NCBI RefSeq assembly: GCF_024055725.1
Contig: NZ_JAMXMX010000036.1
Coordinates: 1 to 64,000 of the forward strand
Reading direction: 5' to 3'
Source: Actinoallomurus spadix
GTDB taxonomy: Bacteria; Actinomycetota; Actinomycetes; Streptosporangiales; Streptosporangiaceae
Length of the DNA stretch: 64,000 bases
How positions within the stretch are numbered: the stretch's first letter is position 1; each line of letters opens with the position of its first letter. A program made the translations under genes and the position numbers. A model generated the notes under the pieces. It was not told the origin of the DNA and made no database searches. It was given only the letters and a program-made list of their open reading frames with translations. This document shows, one piece after another, positions 1 to 7,743 of this stretch.

Positions 1-94
1 GGCTCCCGGCACGAGACGGCGTCCCCGCACCCAGCGGCTCCCGGCACGAGACGGCGTCCCCGCACCCAGCGGCTCCCGGCACGAGACGGCATCC
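1..94. repeat. 35-bp tandem direct repeat
   Basis: Two identical 35-bp units (1-35 and 36-70) are followed by a partial third unit of about 24 bp with one mismatch near 91. Each begins GGCTCCCGGCACGAGACGGC. The array runs off the left edge, so its copy number is unknown. It lies just downstream of the leftward gene that ends at 104. Confidence 0.9.
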
Positions 95-103
95 AAGCGC
101 CCG

Positions 104-379
104 TCAGTTCCAGGCGCGGGACAGCATCCACGTGCCCGCCGCCCGGTCGTGGCGCAGCTCGTACACCCCGACCGCCCGCTCCGGCGTCGCCTCGACGCGC
201 CAGAACTCTCGCTCGCCGCCCTCCGGCGCCTCCGGGTGGCGTTCGTGCCACCAGTCGCGGGTGGTGACCCAGCGGTCGAGCACCCGCAGGACCGTGTAGA
301 GCCTGCCGCGCCAGACGAACCGGGACGGCCTTCCGTCGGTGAGCCAGACCTCGACGGGATCGCCGTACACGCGGCTCAC
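104..379 (-). CDS. DUF6504 family protein (SOS/mutasome-associated)
   Basis: This 91-residue protein begins MSRVYGDPVEVWLTDGRPSR and contains RFVWRGRLYTVLRVLDRW. That beginning is typical of the DUF6504 family, which in actinobacteria usually lies next to the ImuA/ImuB/DnaE2 translesion-synthesis genes. Its biochemical role is unknown. The GTG start at 379 is chosen because the conserved N-terminus begins there. No strong ribosome site is visible. A sigma-70-type promoter overlapped by a perfect LexA box lies about 120 bp upstream, which supports DNA-damage control. Any mutasome partner would have to lie to the left of the window. The family call is by recognition; the SOS role is an inference from the LexA box. 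Confidence 0.8.
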   Translation of the reverse strand: MSRVYGDPVEVWLTDGRPSRFVWRGRLYTVLRVLDRWVTTRDWWHERHPEAPEGGEREFWRVEATPERAVGVYELRHDRAAGTWMLSRAWN

Positions 380-499
380 CGCCCACGACCCGGCGCGTCC
401 GCACCCCTCGCGCGTCCATCGCTCGCTCCGCCCACGCGGGCCGCCCGCCTCTCGGATCGGTGACAGGGAGTGAGCCTGAGGGGAAGACAGGCGACGACT

Positions 500-515
500 T
501 CGAACATACGTTCGA
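500..515. promoter_or_regulatory. LexA (SOS) box
   Basis: TCGAACATACGTTCGA is a perfect match to the actinobacterial LexA operator TCGAAC-N4-GTTCGA. It covers the -10 element of the leftward promoter, the classic position for repression released by DNA damage. Confidence 0.85.
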
Positions 516-531
516 CGAAGAGGAGCGTCAA
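503..531 (-). promoter_or_regulatory. Sigma-70-type promoter of the DUF6504 gene
   Basis: Read leftward, a -35 TTGACG (526-531) and a -10 TATGTT (503-508) are separated by 17 bp. Transcription would begin near 496 and run into the gene at 379, leaving a leader of about 115 nt in which nothing else is seen. Confidence 0.75.
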
Positions 532-585
532 GCCCCGGATGCGGGCCGGGCCGGGAGACGCGGTTCCCGGCCGCGGGACGCGGAC

Positions 586-855
586 TCAGCGGCCGAGGGC
601 CCGCGCGATCAACTCGGCGGCGCCACCGGGGTCGTCAGCGTCCGCCTGCCCGCCGCCGGCCCACAGATAGGACCACCGGATCCGGGACATGGGCATGGCG
701 ACCACGAGGATCCCGTGTCCGCTGGACGGCTCCACCACGCGCAGCATCAGGTCCTCGGTCAGGGTCGCCTGAAGGCCGCGCGCCTCGACTTCGCGGGCGA
801 GCGCCTCCAGGTGACGGCGCCGCGGCCCGATCGCGTATCCCGAAGTGGCGGCCAT
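586..855 (-). CDS. Small conserved-looking hypothetical protein
   Basis: This 89-residue protein begins MAATSGYAIGPRRRHLEAL and contains IRWSYLWAGGGQADADDPGG. It shows no signal peptide, membrane segment or motif that I can assign. The Trp/Tyr-rich centre and actinobacterial codon bias argue that it is a real gene. It is transcribed leftward, away from the XRE regulator at 1179. Small unknown proteins of this kind are common beside XRE-DUF5753 regulators in Streptosporangiales, but a functional link is not shown. Confidence 0.6.
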   Translation of the reverse strand: MAATSGYAIGPRRRHLEALAREVEARGLQATLTEDLMLRVVEPSSGHGILVVAMPMSRIRWSYLWAGGGQADADDPGGAAELIARALGR

Positions 856-1178
856 GAGATGCCACCCCTCTCGCGCTTTGGACGATACGGCAGGAAGGGG
901 TACGCCCTGGGGCGTTCAACAGGTAAGGTGCCTATCCGGTGGTGGCAAAAGGTGCCCAGATGGCAACGGTGAGTGACCTCCCCTGTCAGGATGTCCCGCC
1001 CCACTTTTACGTGCAAGCATTTTCGGACCAATAGATCAGACGGATTTGGCATCACCCGTGCACAGTTCAACGGCACCGCCGCGGTCCGGCCGCGGGTTTC
1101 GGCCTCACCGACCGCCGACCACCATCGGTCCCCCTTCTCCTCGCACCATGCGCAGGACGCTCGTCATGGAGGTGCCCC
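856..1178. other. Divergent intergenic region
   Basis: This 323-bp stretch separates the leftward hypothetical gene from the rightward XRE gene and should hold both promoters. It has a locally AT-richer block around 1005-1060. I see no ORF with coding character, no clean inverted repeat and no convincing -35/-10 pair. Confidence 0.5.
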
Positions 1179-2069
1179 ATGTCCGATGGCCGTAGTCCCA
1201 CCGTCCGCCGCCGCCGGCTGGGAATGGAACTGCGCAGGCTCCGGGAGGCCGCGGGCCTCATGATCGAGGACGTCGCGAAGCACCTGGAGTGCTCCATGTC
1301 CCGCGTCAGCCGCATCGAGACCGGCAAGTCCGTGGCGCGCATCCGCGACGTCCGCGACATGCTGGACCTGTACGGCCTGCCCGAGGGCTCGCAGCGCGAC
1401 CAGCTCCTCGGCCTCGCCAAGGACGCCCAGCAGCGCGGCTGGTGGACCGAGTACGAGGCGGTGCTGTCCGCGTCGGCGGGCCTGGACACCTACATCGGCC
1501 TGGAGGCCTCGGCCGCGTCGATCCGGACGTTCCAGACTCACCTCGTGCCCGGCCTGCTGCAGACCGAGGAGTACGCCCGCGCGTTGATCAAGGCCGGCCG
1601 GCCCGGCGAGTCGCCCGAGAACGTCGACCGGCGCATCGCCCTGCGCACCCGCCGCCAGGCCATGCTCCACGAGTCCGGCTCGCTCGAGCTGTGGGCCGTC
1701 CTCGACGAGGCGGTGCTGCGCCGGCCGATCGGCGGGGTGACCGTGATGCGGTCCCAGCTCATGCGGCTGCTCGAGGTCGGCGAACTGCCGGGCGTCACCA
1801 TCCAGGTGCTGCCCTTCGCCCGCGGCGCCCACCCCGGCGTCGATGGCGCCTTCACGATCATCGGCTTCCCGGACCCCACCGACCTGGACGTCGTCTACAT
1901 CGACTGCCCGGCCGGGAACATCTTCCTCGAGAAGGAGAAGGACGTCCGCCGCCACACGACCTGGTTCGACCACCTGCGTGCCGCCGCGCTGCCGCCCGAC
2001 GAGTCGGCCGAGTTCATCACGGCGGCGGCCGACGAGTTCAAGGACGCGTCCCCGCACCCGCGGAGGTGA
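1179..2069 (+). CDS. XRE-family transcriptional regulator, HTH plus DUF5753
   Basis: This 296-residue protein has an N-terminal helix-turn-helix (about residues 12-65, with LECSMSRVSRIETGKS as recognition region) and a C-terminal DUF5753 domain (about 100-285, with SIRTFQTHLVPGLLQTEEYA). These regulators are very numerous in actinomycetes and pair with a DUF397 protein, often near an RsbW-like ATPase. They resemble the BldB/WhiJ-type developmental switches. The ATG follows a good GGAGGT ribosome site. A mini-DUF397 gene starts 27 bp downstream, so the two are probably co-transcribed. Target genes cannot be read from the sequence. Confidence 0.9.
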   Translation: MSDGRSPTVRRRRLGMELRRLREAAGLMIEDVAKHLECSMSRVSRIETGKSVARIRDVRDMLDLYGLPEGSQRDQLLGLAKDAQQRGWWTEYEAVLSASAGLDTYIGLEASAASIRTFQTHLVPGLLQTEEYARALIKAGRPGESPENVDRRIALRTRRQAMLHESGSLELWAVLDEAVLRRPIGGVTVMRSQLMRLLEVGELPGVTIQVLPFARGAHPGVDGAFTIIGFPDPTDLDVVYIDCPAGNIFLEKEKDVRRHTTWFDHLRAAALPPDESAEFITAAADEFKDASPHPRR

Positions 2070-2096
2070 TCCGCCCTCCAGGAAGGAGACCGAGGG

Positions 2097-2207
2097 ATGA
2101 ACGGCCACCCCGACCTCATCGACGTCGGCTGGCGGAAGAGCGTCCGTAGCTCCAACAACGCCGACTGCGTCGAGGTCGCCGTGGTCGGCGGCACGTCCGG
2201 CGACTGA
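2097..2207 (+). CDS. Mini-DUF397 protein (36 aa)
   Basis: The translation begins MNGHPDLIDVGWRKSVRSSN and ends CVEVAVVGGTSGD. It carries the N-terminal DUF397 signature (WRKS-x-SS-N-CVEV) but stops where the family normally continues with a VRDSKD...FTPAEW half. A GGAAGGAG ribosome site precedes the ATG. It sits directly behind the XRE-DUF5753 gene, the usual DUF397 position. The same 36-codon length and the same VVGG end occur in the second cluster at 42341-42451, so this is either a genuine short form or parallel truncation. Confidence 0.75.
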   Translation: MNGHPDLIDVGWRKSVRSSNNADCVEVAVVGGTSGD

Positions 2208-2230
2208 TCCGGCACCTCCCCTGGAGGACG

Positions 2231-2253
2231 GCCGCGGGTCCCGCTCCCGCGGC
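2231..2253 (+). terminator. Hairpin terminator after the XRE/DUF397 pair
   Basis: GCCGCGGG (2231-2238) and CCCGCGGC (2246-2253) form a perfect 8-bp stem with a 7-nt loop. There is no T-tract, as is common for actinobacterial terminators. Confidence 0.6.
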
Positions 2254-2335
2254 CCCACGGCCGGCGGCGGCCGGAGCGCGGCGCGGAGACGGGTTAGGGT
2301 CGGATCATCATCGGAGTCGCGCGGAAGGACACCGC

Positions 2336-3370
2336 ATGCTGCCCTGGTCGGCCGACCTCGCCGGACGCATCGACGAACACGAGTTCACCAGCGACCTGCT
2401 GCGCGGCAACCCCCTCGGCGACCCGCACCGCCGGCCGCTGTGGGTGTACGTCCCGCCGGGCTACGACGACGAGCCCGGTCGGCGCTACCCCACCGTGTAC
2501 GTCATCCAGGGCTACACCGGGTACCTCCCGATGTGGCGCAACCACGCGCCGTGGCGGCAGCCCTTCCCCGAACTGGCCGACGGGGTCTTCGCCCGCGGCG
2601 AGGCCCCGCCCGTGATCGTCGTGTACGTCGACGCCTGGACGGCGCTGGGCGGCAGCCAGTACCTCGACTCCCCCGCCACCGGCCGCTACCACTCCTACCT
2701 GTGCGACGAGATCGTGCCGTGGGTGGACGCCCACTACCGGACGCTGCCCGACCGCGACCACCGCGCGATCAGCGGCAAGTCCAGCGGCGGCTACGGCGCG
2801 ATGATCACGCCGATGCTGCGGCCCGACCTGTTCGGCGCGCTCGCCACTCACGCCGGCGACGCCCTCTTCGACGTCTGCTACCGCCCCGGTTTCCCGAAGC
2901 TCGCCCGCATGCTGCGCGACTCGTTCGACGGCTCGATCGAGAGGTTCCTCGCCGACTTCCGCGGCCACATCGCCGGCACCAGGGAGACCGACTTCCCGCT
3001 CATCGAGATCTACGGCTACTCCGCGGCGTACTCCGCCGACGAGGACGGCACCGTCCACCTGCCCTTCGACGACACGGGCGCGGTCGTCCCCGAGGTCTGG
3101 GAGCGCTGGCTGGAGCGGGACCCGGTGCTGATGCCGCGGCGCCTGGAGTACGCCGAGGCGCTGCGCTCGATGCGGGCCGTCTGGATCGACGCGGGCGACC
3201 GGGACGAGTACCACCTCGACCTGGGCGCCCAGGCCTTCCGCCGCGCGGCCGAGGCCGCCGGCGTCAAGGACGACGCCGTGCACTTCGAGCTGTTCGACGC
3301 GGGTCACGGCGCGATCGAGTACCGCTACCCGCTCTCCCTCGCCTGGCTCGCCGACCGCCTCAGCCCCTGA
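2336..3370 (+). CDS. Esterase family protein (alpha/beta hydrolase, esterase D/Fes-like)
   Basis: This 344-residue protein is most likely cytoplasmic (no signal peptide). Strand and turn motifs LWVYVPPGYDD and YPTVYVIQGYTGY match the esterase-D/enterochelin-esterase-like family. The nucleophile elbow is G147-K-S149-S-G151 within AISGKSSGGYGAM. A C-terminal DAGHGAIEYRY supplies the probable catalytic His, and WIDAGDRDEY is a likely acid region. The substrate cannot be predicted; relatives cleave acyl esters of sugars, glutathione or siderophores. The gene stands alone, and a strong hairpin separates it from the convergent manA. Confidence 0.85.
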   Translation: MLPWSADLAGRIDEHEFTSDLLRGNPLGDPHRRPLWVYVPPGYDDEPGRRYPTVYVIQGYTGYLPMWRNHAPWRQPFPELADGVFARGEAPPVIVVYVDAWTALGGSQYLDSPATGRYHSYLCDEIVPWVDAHYRTLPDRDHRAISGKSSGGYGAMITPMLRPDLFGALATHAGDALFDVCYRPGFPKLARMLRDSFDGSIERFLADFRGHIAGTRETDFPLIEIYGYSAAYSADEDGTVHLPFDDTGAVVPEVWERWLERDPVLMPRRLEYAEALRSMRAVWIDAGDRDEYHLDLGAQAFRRAAEAAGVKDDAVHFELFDAGHGAIEYRYPLSLAWLADRLSP

Positions 3371-3414
3371 GGCCGGTCACCCGCCCGCTCCGGCGAAGAT
3401 GTCGGCGGCGGTGG

Positions 3415-3440
3415 CTCCCGGAGCGTCAGAGCTCCGGGAG
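3415..3440. terminator. Convergent hairpin overlapping the manA stop
   Basis: CTCCCGGAGC and GCTCCGGGAG make a perfect 10-bp stem with a 6-nt loop. It lies 45 bp past the esterase stop and contains the last codons and stop of manA, so it can serve both convergent genes. Confidence 0.65.
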
Positions 3441-4538
3441 GCTCGCGCGGTACAAGATGCCGGATCCGCCTACCTCGATGGGGCCGCCGCGGTGCTCGGC
3501 GAAGGCGGCGCGGCCCCGGGTCAGCTTGATCGCCTCGCCGTCGCGGCGCAGGTCGACGCGGCCCTCGGTGCACAGGAGCAGCTGCGGGCCGCCCGCGGGC
3601 AGCACCGCGCCCTCCCCTGCGTCGACGCGGGACAGCCGGAACTCCGGCGCGGGCGTCAGGTAGACCTCCTCCCCGGCCGTACGGACCGGGTCCAGGACGT
3701 CCGGCCGCCCGGGGTCGAAGGAGGCGATTTCCAGGAGCTCCGGGACGTCGACGTGCTTGGGCGTCAGGCCGGCGCGCAGCACGTTGTCCGAGCCGGCCAT
3801 GAGCTCCACGGCCGTTCCGGACAGGTAGGCGTGCGGCACGCGCGGCGGGACGTACATCGCCTGGCCGGGCGTGAGCCGCACCTCGTTGAGCAGCATCGCC
3901 AGGATGACGCCCAGGTCCCCGGGATAGCGCTCGGCGAGTGAGGCGTACGGCTCGCCGGCGACCGCGGCGGCCTCGGGGACGACCCGGTCCGGTTCCGGCC
4001 AGGTGAGCACCGTCCGCACGGCTTCGCGCACGTCACCCGCCGCGAGCAGGTCGGCGACGGGGCGCAGCGCCGAGACCTTGCCCAGCAGGGCGGCGGTCTC
4101 GGCCGGGTCGCGCAGCCCGCACAGCGCGTGCACGTCGGTCAGCGCGCACAGCAGCTCCGGTTTGGGCCAGTCGTCCTTGTAGTTGCGCGCCGGGTCGCCG
4201 GGCGGGGCCTGCTCGGCGGCGTACCCGCGTTCGGCCTGGTCCCGGTCCGGGTGGACCTGCAGGGACAGCGGCGCGGCGATCGCCAGGACCTTCAGCAGGA
4301 ACGGCAGGCGTGGTCCGAAGCGGGCGAGCGCGGCGGGCCCGAGCGTGCCCTCCGGGTCGGCCGCGATGTGCTCGTCCAGGGACGGGCCCGCGGGCAGGCG
4401 CGACGGCGCGGCCGGGTGCGCGCCGATCCAGAGCTCGGCCTGCGGCCGCTCGGTGGGCGACGGCCGGCCGAGGAGGTCGGCGAGGACGGTGTGCGAGCCC
4501 CAGGCGTACTCCTGGACGGGATTCTCCAGCAGGTGCAT
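3426..4538 (-). CDS. manA: Mannose-6-phosphate isomerase, class I
   Basis: This 370-residue zinc enzyme interconverts mannose-6-P and fructose-6-P. Metal ligands are visible: Q94 and H96 in LSLQVHPDRD, E128 in WPKPELL, and a His in PPRVPHAYLSG. The N-terminus MHLLENPVQEYAWGSH is typical of type I PMI. The start at 4538 was taken because the family motif begins there. The reading frame extends upstream, but only as a shadow of the ROK gene. It lies 2 bp downstream of the ROK kinase stop, so the pair forms a sugar phosphorylation-isomerization operon. A decayed glycosidase-like stub precedes them. Confidence 0.93.
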   Translation of the reverse strand: MHLLENPVQEYAWGSHTVLADLLGRPSPTERPQAELWIGAHPAAPSRLPAGPSLDEHIAADPEGTLGPAALARFGPRLPFLLKVLAIAAPLSLQVHPDRDQAERGYAAEQAPPGDPARNYKDDWPKPELLCALTDVHALCGLRDPAETAALLGKVSALRPVADLLAAGDVREAVRTVLTWPEPDRVVPEAAAVAGEPYASLAERYPGDLGVILAMLLNEVRLTPGQAMYVPPRVPHAYLSGTAVELMAGSDNVLRAGLTPKHVDVPELLEIASFDPGRPDVLDPVRTAGEEVYLTPAPEFRLSRVDAGEGAVLPAGGPQLLLCTEGRVDLRRDGEAIKLTRGRAAFAEHRGGPIEVGGSGILYRASLPEL

Positions 4539-4540
4539 CG

Positions 4541-5512
4541 TCAGACGAACTCCGGGTCGTGGGCGAGGGCGGCGGCGCCGAGCAGTCCGGCCTCCGCGCC
4601 GAGTTCGGAGGGGACCACGGTGACGCGCCGGACGAAGGCGAGACCGGCGTAGTCCCGCATCGCGCGGACGAGCGGGGGTTCCAGGACGTCCCAGGACCGG
4701 GACACGCCGCCGCCGATGACGACGCGGTCGAGGTCGCACAGCGCCGCGGCCGACGCGATCCCGGCGGCCAGGCCCCGGCAGGCGCGCTCGAACGCCGCGA
4801 CCGCCACCGGGTGCCCGGTGCGGGCGTCGGCGGCGAGGGCGGCCCCGTCGGGGGCGGAGTGCGTCCAGCCGTTGCCGAGCGCCCAGCGCACCATCGCGGG
4901 GCCGGAGGTCAGCGTCTCGACGCAGCCACGGGACCCGCACGGGCACGGCTCGCCGTTCAGGTCGACCACGGTGTGCCCGACGTGCCCGGCGTTGCCGGTC
5001 GGCCCGGCGTACACCCGTCCGTCGAGGACGAGCCCGCCGCCGACGCCGGTCGAGACGACCATTCCCAGCATGGCCCGGCTGCCGCGGCCCGCGCCGTGGC
5101 GGTACTCCGCGACCGCGCCGGCGACCGCGTCGTTCACGAGGGTCACGGGCGTCCCGCCGAGGAGGGCGGCGAGCCGGTCGCGCACGGGGAAGCCCCGCCA
5201 GGACCGGATGTTCACGGGGCTCACGGTGCCCGCGACGGCGTCCAGCGGCCCGGCGCTGCCGATCCCCGCCGCGGTGACGGTCTCCTCGCCCAGGGCGTCA
5301 CCGACGACGGCGGCCAGGGCGGCCCAGACCTCCTCGGTGTCACCTCGCGGGGTCGGGCGGACGGCGTGCCCGCGCAGCCGGCCGTCCGGCTCGACGAGCG
5401 CGGCGGCCAGTTTGGTGCCGCCGATGTCGACGGCGAGGACGGCGGTTCCGGGCGATCCGCCCGCGACCGCCCCTGTCGTGTCGGGGGCCGTCGCGGGGAC
5501 GACGCCGGTCAT
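4541..5512 (-). CDS. ROK-family sugar kinase (glucokinase/mannokinase-like)
   Basis: This 323-residue cytoplasmic kinase has an ATP phosphate-binding loop DIGGTK (29-34), a catalytic Asp in LVNDAV (D128), and the ROK zinc motif H180...C190-P-C192-GSRG-C197-VE. It phosphorylates a hexose, and the adjacent manA suggests mannose (or glucose) as substrate. The N-terminal 20 residues are a low-complexity extension. Its ATG overlaps the TGA of the upstream stub (ATGA), a sign of translational coupling in the ancestral operon. Confidence 0.9.
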   Translation of the reverse strand: MTGVVPATAPDTTGAVAGGSPGTAVLAVDIGGTKLAAALVEPDGRLRGHAVRPTPRGDTEEVWAALAAVVGDALGEETVTAAGIGSAGPLDAVAGTVSPVNIRSWRGFPVRDRLAALLGGTPVTLVNDAVAGAVAEYRHGAGRGSRAMLGMVVSTGVGGGLVLDGRVYAGPTGNAGHVGHTVVDLNGEPCPCGSRGCVETLTSGPAMVRWALGNGWTHSAPDGAALAADARTGHPVAVAAFERACRGLAAGIASAAALCDLDRVVIGGGVSRSWDVLEPPLVRAMRDYAGLAFVRRVTVVPSELGAEAGLLGAAALAHDPEFV

Positions 5513-5820
5513 GTTCGCAGCTCCAGCACGCGCACACCATACGGCCCGAGCGTGAACCGGTCATCTCCGGCACCGCCGTTGCCCGCCACGAGGAGGCGCA
5601 CGGTCGGTTCGGCGTCCGCCTGTCCGACGAGCACGGCGAACCGCGTCCCGTCGGATCGGACGAGGTCGTCGGCCGACACGCGCGGGTCCCCGACCCGTAC
5701 GGGCCGCCGCACGCCGGCCGGCTCCGCGAGCGCGTCGTAGATCCGGTACGCCGGCTCGGGGTTGACCCGGGGGGTGACGGCCGCCATGTGCTCCAGCGGG
5801 TACGTGCACAGCACGAGGTT
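5509..5820 (-). pseudogene. C-terminal remnant of a glycoside hydrolase-like gene
   Basis: About 103 codons with clear protein character ([20 protein letters not shown] ... [15 protein letters not shown]) run leftward into the ROK gene and end in an ATGA overlap with it. There is no start codon or ribosome site upstream: 63 bp beyond the point where the homologous-looking sequence fades lies a divergent Nudix gene. The text resembles the C-terminal tail of actinobacterial GH5-type mannanase/cellulase-like proteins. That assignment is from memory and moderately sure. I infer that the N-terminal catalytic part was deleted, leaving a stub fused to the kinase-manA operon. Confidence 0.6.
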
Positions 5821-5883
5821 CTTCTCCTCCGCAGTTCCCGTCGCAGGCCCCGGGCGAGAGTACGGGCGTGGCACCCTGGGGGC

Positions 5884-6288
5884 ATGCGGGTGCGGTGCGT
5901 CGGAGCGATCATCCATGACGCCGAGGGACGGCTCCTCCTCGTCCAGCGCGGGCATCCGCCCGGCGAGGGCCTGTGGTCGATCCCGGGCGGGCGGGTCGAG
6001 GCGGGCGAGACCGACGCCGACGCCGTCGTGCGGGAGGTCGCCGAGGAGACGGGACTGCGGGTCGTCCCGGGGTCGCTGGTCGGTTCCGTCGACCGCGCCG
6101 GCCCCGGCGGGGCCGTCTATGACATCCGCGACTACCGGGCCACCGTCGACGGCGGTGTCCTGCACGCCGGTGACGACGCCCGCGCCGTCCGCTGGGTGGA
6201 CGCCGGCGAACTGGCCACCCTGCCCACCACCGACGGCCTGAAGGAGACCCTCACTTCTTGGGGCGCCCTCCCCCGCGGCGCCCCGTGA
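5884..6288 (+). CDS. Nudix hydrolase
   Basis: This 134-residue protein has a complete Nudix box, [20 protein letters not shown] followed by ETGL (GX5EX7REUXEEXGU), which binds Mg2+ and hydrolyses a nucleoside diphosphate linked to X. The N-terminus [20 protein letters not shown] begins the fold, so the ATG at 5884 is preferred to 5788, which would run back through the remnant. MutT-like short length points to housecleaning of damaged nucleotides or a small NDP-sugar or ADP-ribose substrate. It is a single-gene unit ended by a convergent hairpin. Confidence 0.9.
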   Translation: MRVRCVGAIIHDAEGRLLLVQRGHPPGEGLWSIPGGRVEAGETDADAVVREVAEETGLRVVPGSLVGSVDRAGPGGAVYDIRDYRATVDGGVLHAGDDARAVRWVDAGELATLPTTDGLKETLTSWGALPRGAP

Positions 6289-6291
6289 CGG

Positions 6292-6361
6292 CACTTCGCC
6301 GCCGCCGTTGCCCGGGGGGAGCCCGGATCGCCGGGTTCGGGACGGCGACGGCGGCGAAGTG
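6292..6361. terminator. Long-stem convergent hairpin
   Basis: CACTTCGCCGCCG at 6292 pairs with CGGCGGCGAAGTG ending at 6361 (13 perfect bp). The intervening sequence is itself GC-rich and foldable. It lies between the convergent Nudix and sialidase genes. Confidence 0.55.
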
Positions 6362-6380
6362 GTGCGCGTGTCCGGCGGGC

Positions 6381-7580
6381 TCAGGACAGGTCGCGCAGGT
6401 CGACGCGGCGGAAGGTGATGGTCTCGTTCGCGCCGGTGGTGCCCGTCTCGTAGAGCAGGCCGACGGTGCGGGCGTCGATCTGGACCAGGTCGGAGTAGGC
6501 CGCCGGGAGCGGGGACAGCGTGAGCGCGGATCGCCAGGTGGCGCCGCCGTCGTGGCTGGTGCGCAGCGTCATGGCGGCCCGCCTGCTCGGATCGGCCGGG
6601 CCGGCGAAGAGCAGCGGCGCCTTCGGCCCGCGCGTCTGCAGGACGCTGCCCTCGACGACCGGTCCGGCGAGCGCCGGCTGCGGCTGGAACGGCCGCCGCA
6701 GCGTCCGGCCGCCGTCCAGGCTGTAGGCGTCGGCCCGGTTGCCCGGCGCGGCGCCGTTCTGGTCGCGGGTGTTGAAGTAGACGCGCCCGTCCGGGAGTTC
6801 CGTGGCGGTCGTCTCGTTCACGTTGACCTGGCCGTCGGGGACGTCGTCGACGTAGCCGATGTGCCAGGTCCGGCCATTGTCGTCGCTGTAGAGGTCGTGC
6901 CCGCCGTAGTACTTGGCCTCGGACCCGAGGTCGGAGGAGCCCGCGGGCGGCGCGACGGAGTGGTTCGCCGGGACGAGGAGCCGCCCGCGGTGCGGGCCGT
7001 GGGTCAGCCGTGTCGCGTGGCCGGGCCCGGTCGCGTACCAGCGCCAGTCCGGCCGCTTGGCCGCGGCGGTGATCTCCCGTGGCGTGGACCAGGTCCGGCC
7101 GTCGTCGTCGCTGTACTGCACGAACACCCGCCGGCCGTCCTGGGGCGGCACCTGTCCGCGCAGGATCTGCGTCTCGGTGGCGCTGCCCCCGTTGTAGGTG
7201 GTCAGCAGCACGACGCGGCCGCTCGCCGTGACGACGGGCGCGGGGTTGCCGGAGGTGTTCGGGCCGCTGTCCTGGACGACCCGCAGCGGTGACCACGTGC
7301 AGCCGCCGTCGGCCGACCGTTTCACGACGGTGTCGATGTTCCCGGCGTCACCGAGCCCGTCCGACCGGCCCTCGGCGAACGCCAGCAGGTCGCCCGACCT
7401 GGTCTCGACGACCGCCGGGATGCGGAACGCGCTGTATCCCTCTGTCCCCGACGTGTAGGGCACGGACACGTCGCACCGGTCCGGCGCCGCCTGAGCCGGC
7501 GGTACCCCGGTGGTCACGGCCGCGGCCAGGGCCACGGCACCCACGGCGAGCGCCGTACTCCCGCGCTTCTGCAGACGCAT
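6381..7580 (-). CDS. Secreted exo-alpha-sialidase, GH33
   Basis: This 399-residue protein starts at the ATG at 7580. It has a Sec signal peptide (MRLQKRG, then a hydrophobic core, cleavage near PAQA-AP, residue 31-32). The GH33 FRIP motif (residues 52-55, Arg of the substrate triad) is followed by a likely acid/base Asp in GNIDTVVKRS (D83). Asp-box/BNR repeats follow: SADGGCTWS, SDDDGRTWS, SDDNGRTWH, SLDGGRTLR and SHDGGATWR. It should release terminal sialic acids from glycoconjugates outside the cell. No sialic acid catabolic genes are nearby. An imperfect palindrome (CCGGAC...GTCCGG, 7595-7620) lies in the leader. Confidence 0.92.
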   Translation of the reverse strand: MRLQKRGSTALAVGAVALAAAVTTGVPPAQAAPDRCDVSVPYTSGTEGYSAFRIPAVVETRSGDLLAFAEGRSDGLGDAGNIDTVVKRSADGGCTWSPLRVVQDSGPNTSGNPAPVVTASGRVVLLTTYNGGSATETQILRGQVPPQDGRRVFVQYSDDDGRTWSTPREITAAAKRPDWRWYATGPGHATRLTHGPHRGRLLVPANHSVAPPAGSSDLGSEAKYYGGHDLYSDDNGRTWHIGYVDDVPDGQVNVNETTATELPDGRVYFNTRDQNGAAPGNRADAYSLDGGRTLRRPFQPQPALAGPVVEGSVLQTRGPKAPLLFAGPADPSRRAAMTLRTSHDGGATWRSALTLSPLPAAYSDLVQIDARTVGLLYETGTTGANETITFRRVDLRDLS

Positions 7581-7743
7581 GTACCTTCCCCAATCCGGAC
7601 GTAGGACGTCCCATGTCCGGCGAAGGTAACGGGATACACCGAGCGCGTCAAGGACGTCTCCCCACCGTCGGTTCGCCGCCGTCACCGCCGCAGGACGCAC
7701 GGAACGCCGGGCCCGGGACGGCGGCCACGGCGGTGGGTGAGGG

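Noticed and set aside
1-94. Tandem repeats as a CRISPR array
   Set aside because: The units are contiguous with no spacers and no cas genes are present.
1164-2258. Leftward 364-codon frame over the XRE regulator
   Set aside because: It is a shadow of the HTH/DUF5753 gene, which has a ribosome site, conserved motifs and a DUF397 partner.
5821-7296. Long leftward frame joining the glycosidase-like stub to a 595-codon protein
   Set aside because: The upstream part is the shadow of the Nudix and sialidase genes. Only the last 103 codons look like protein.
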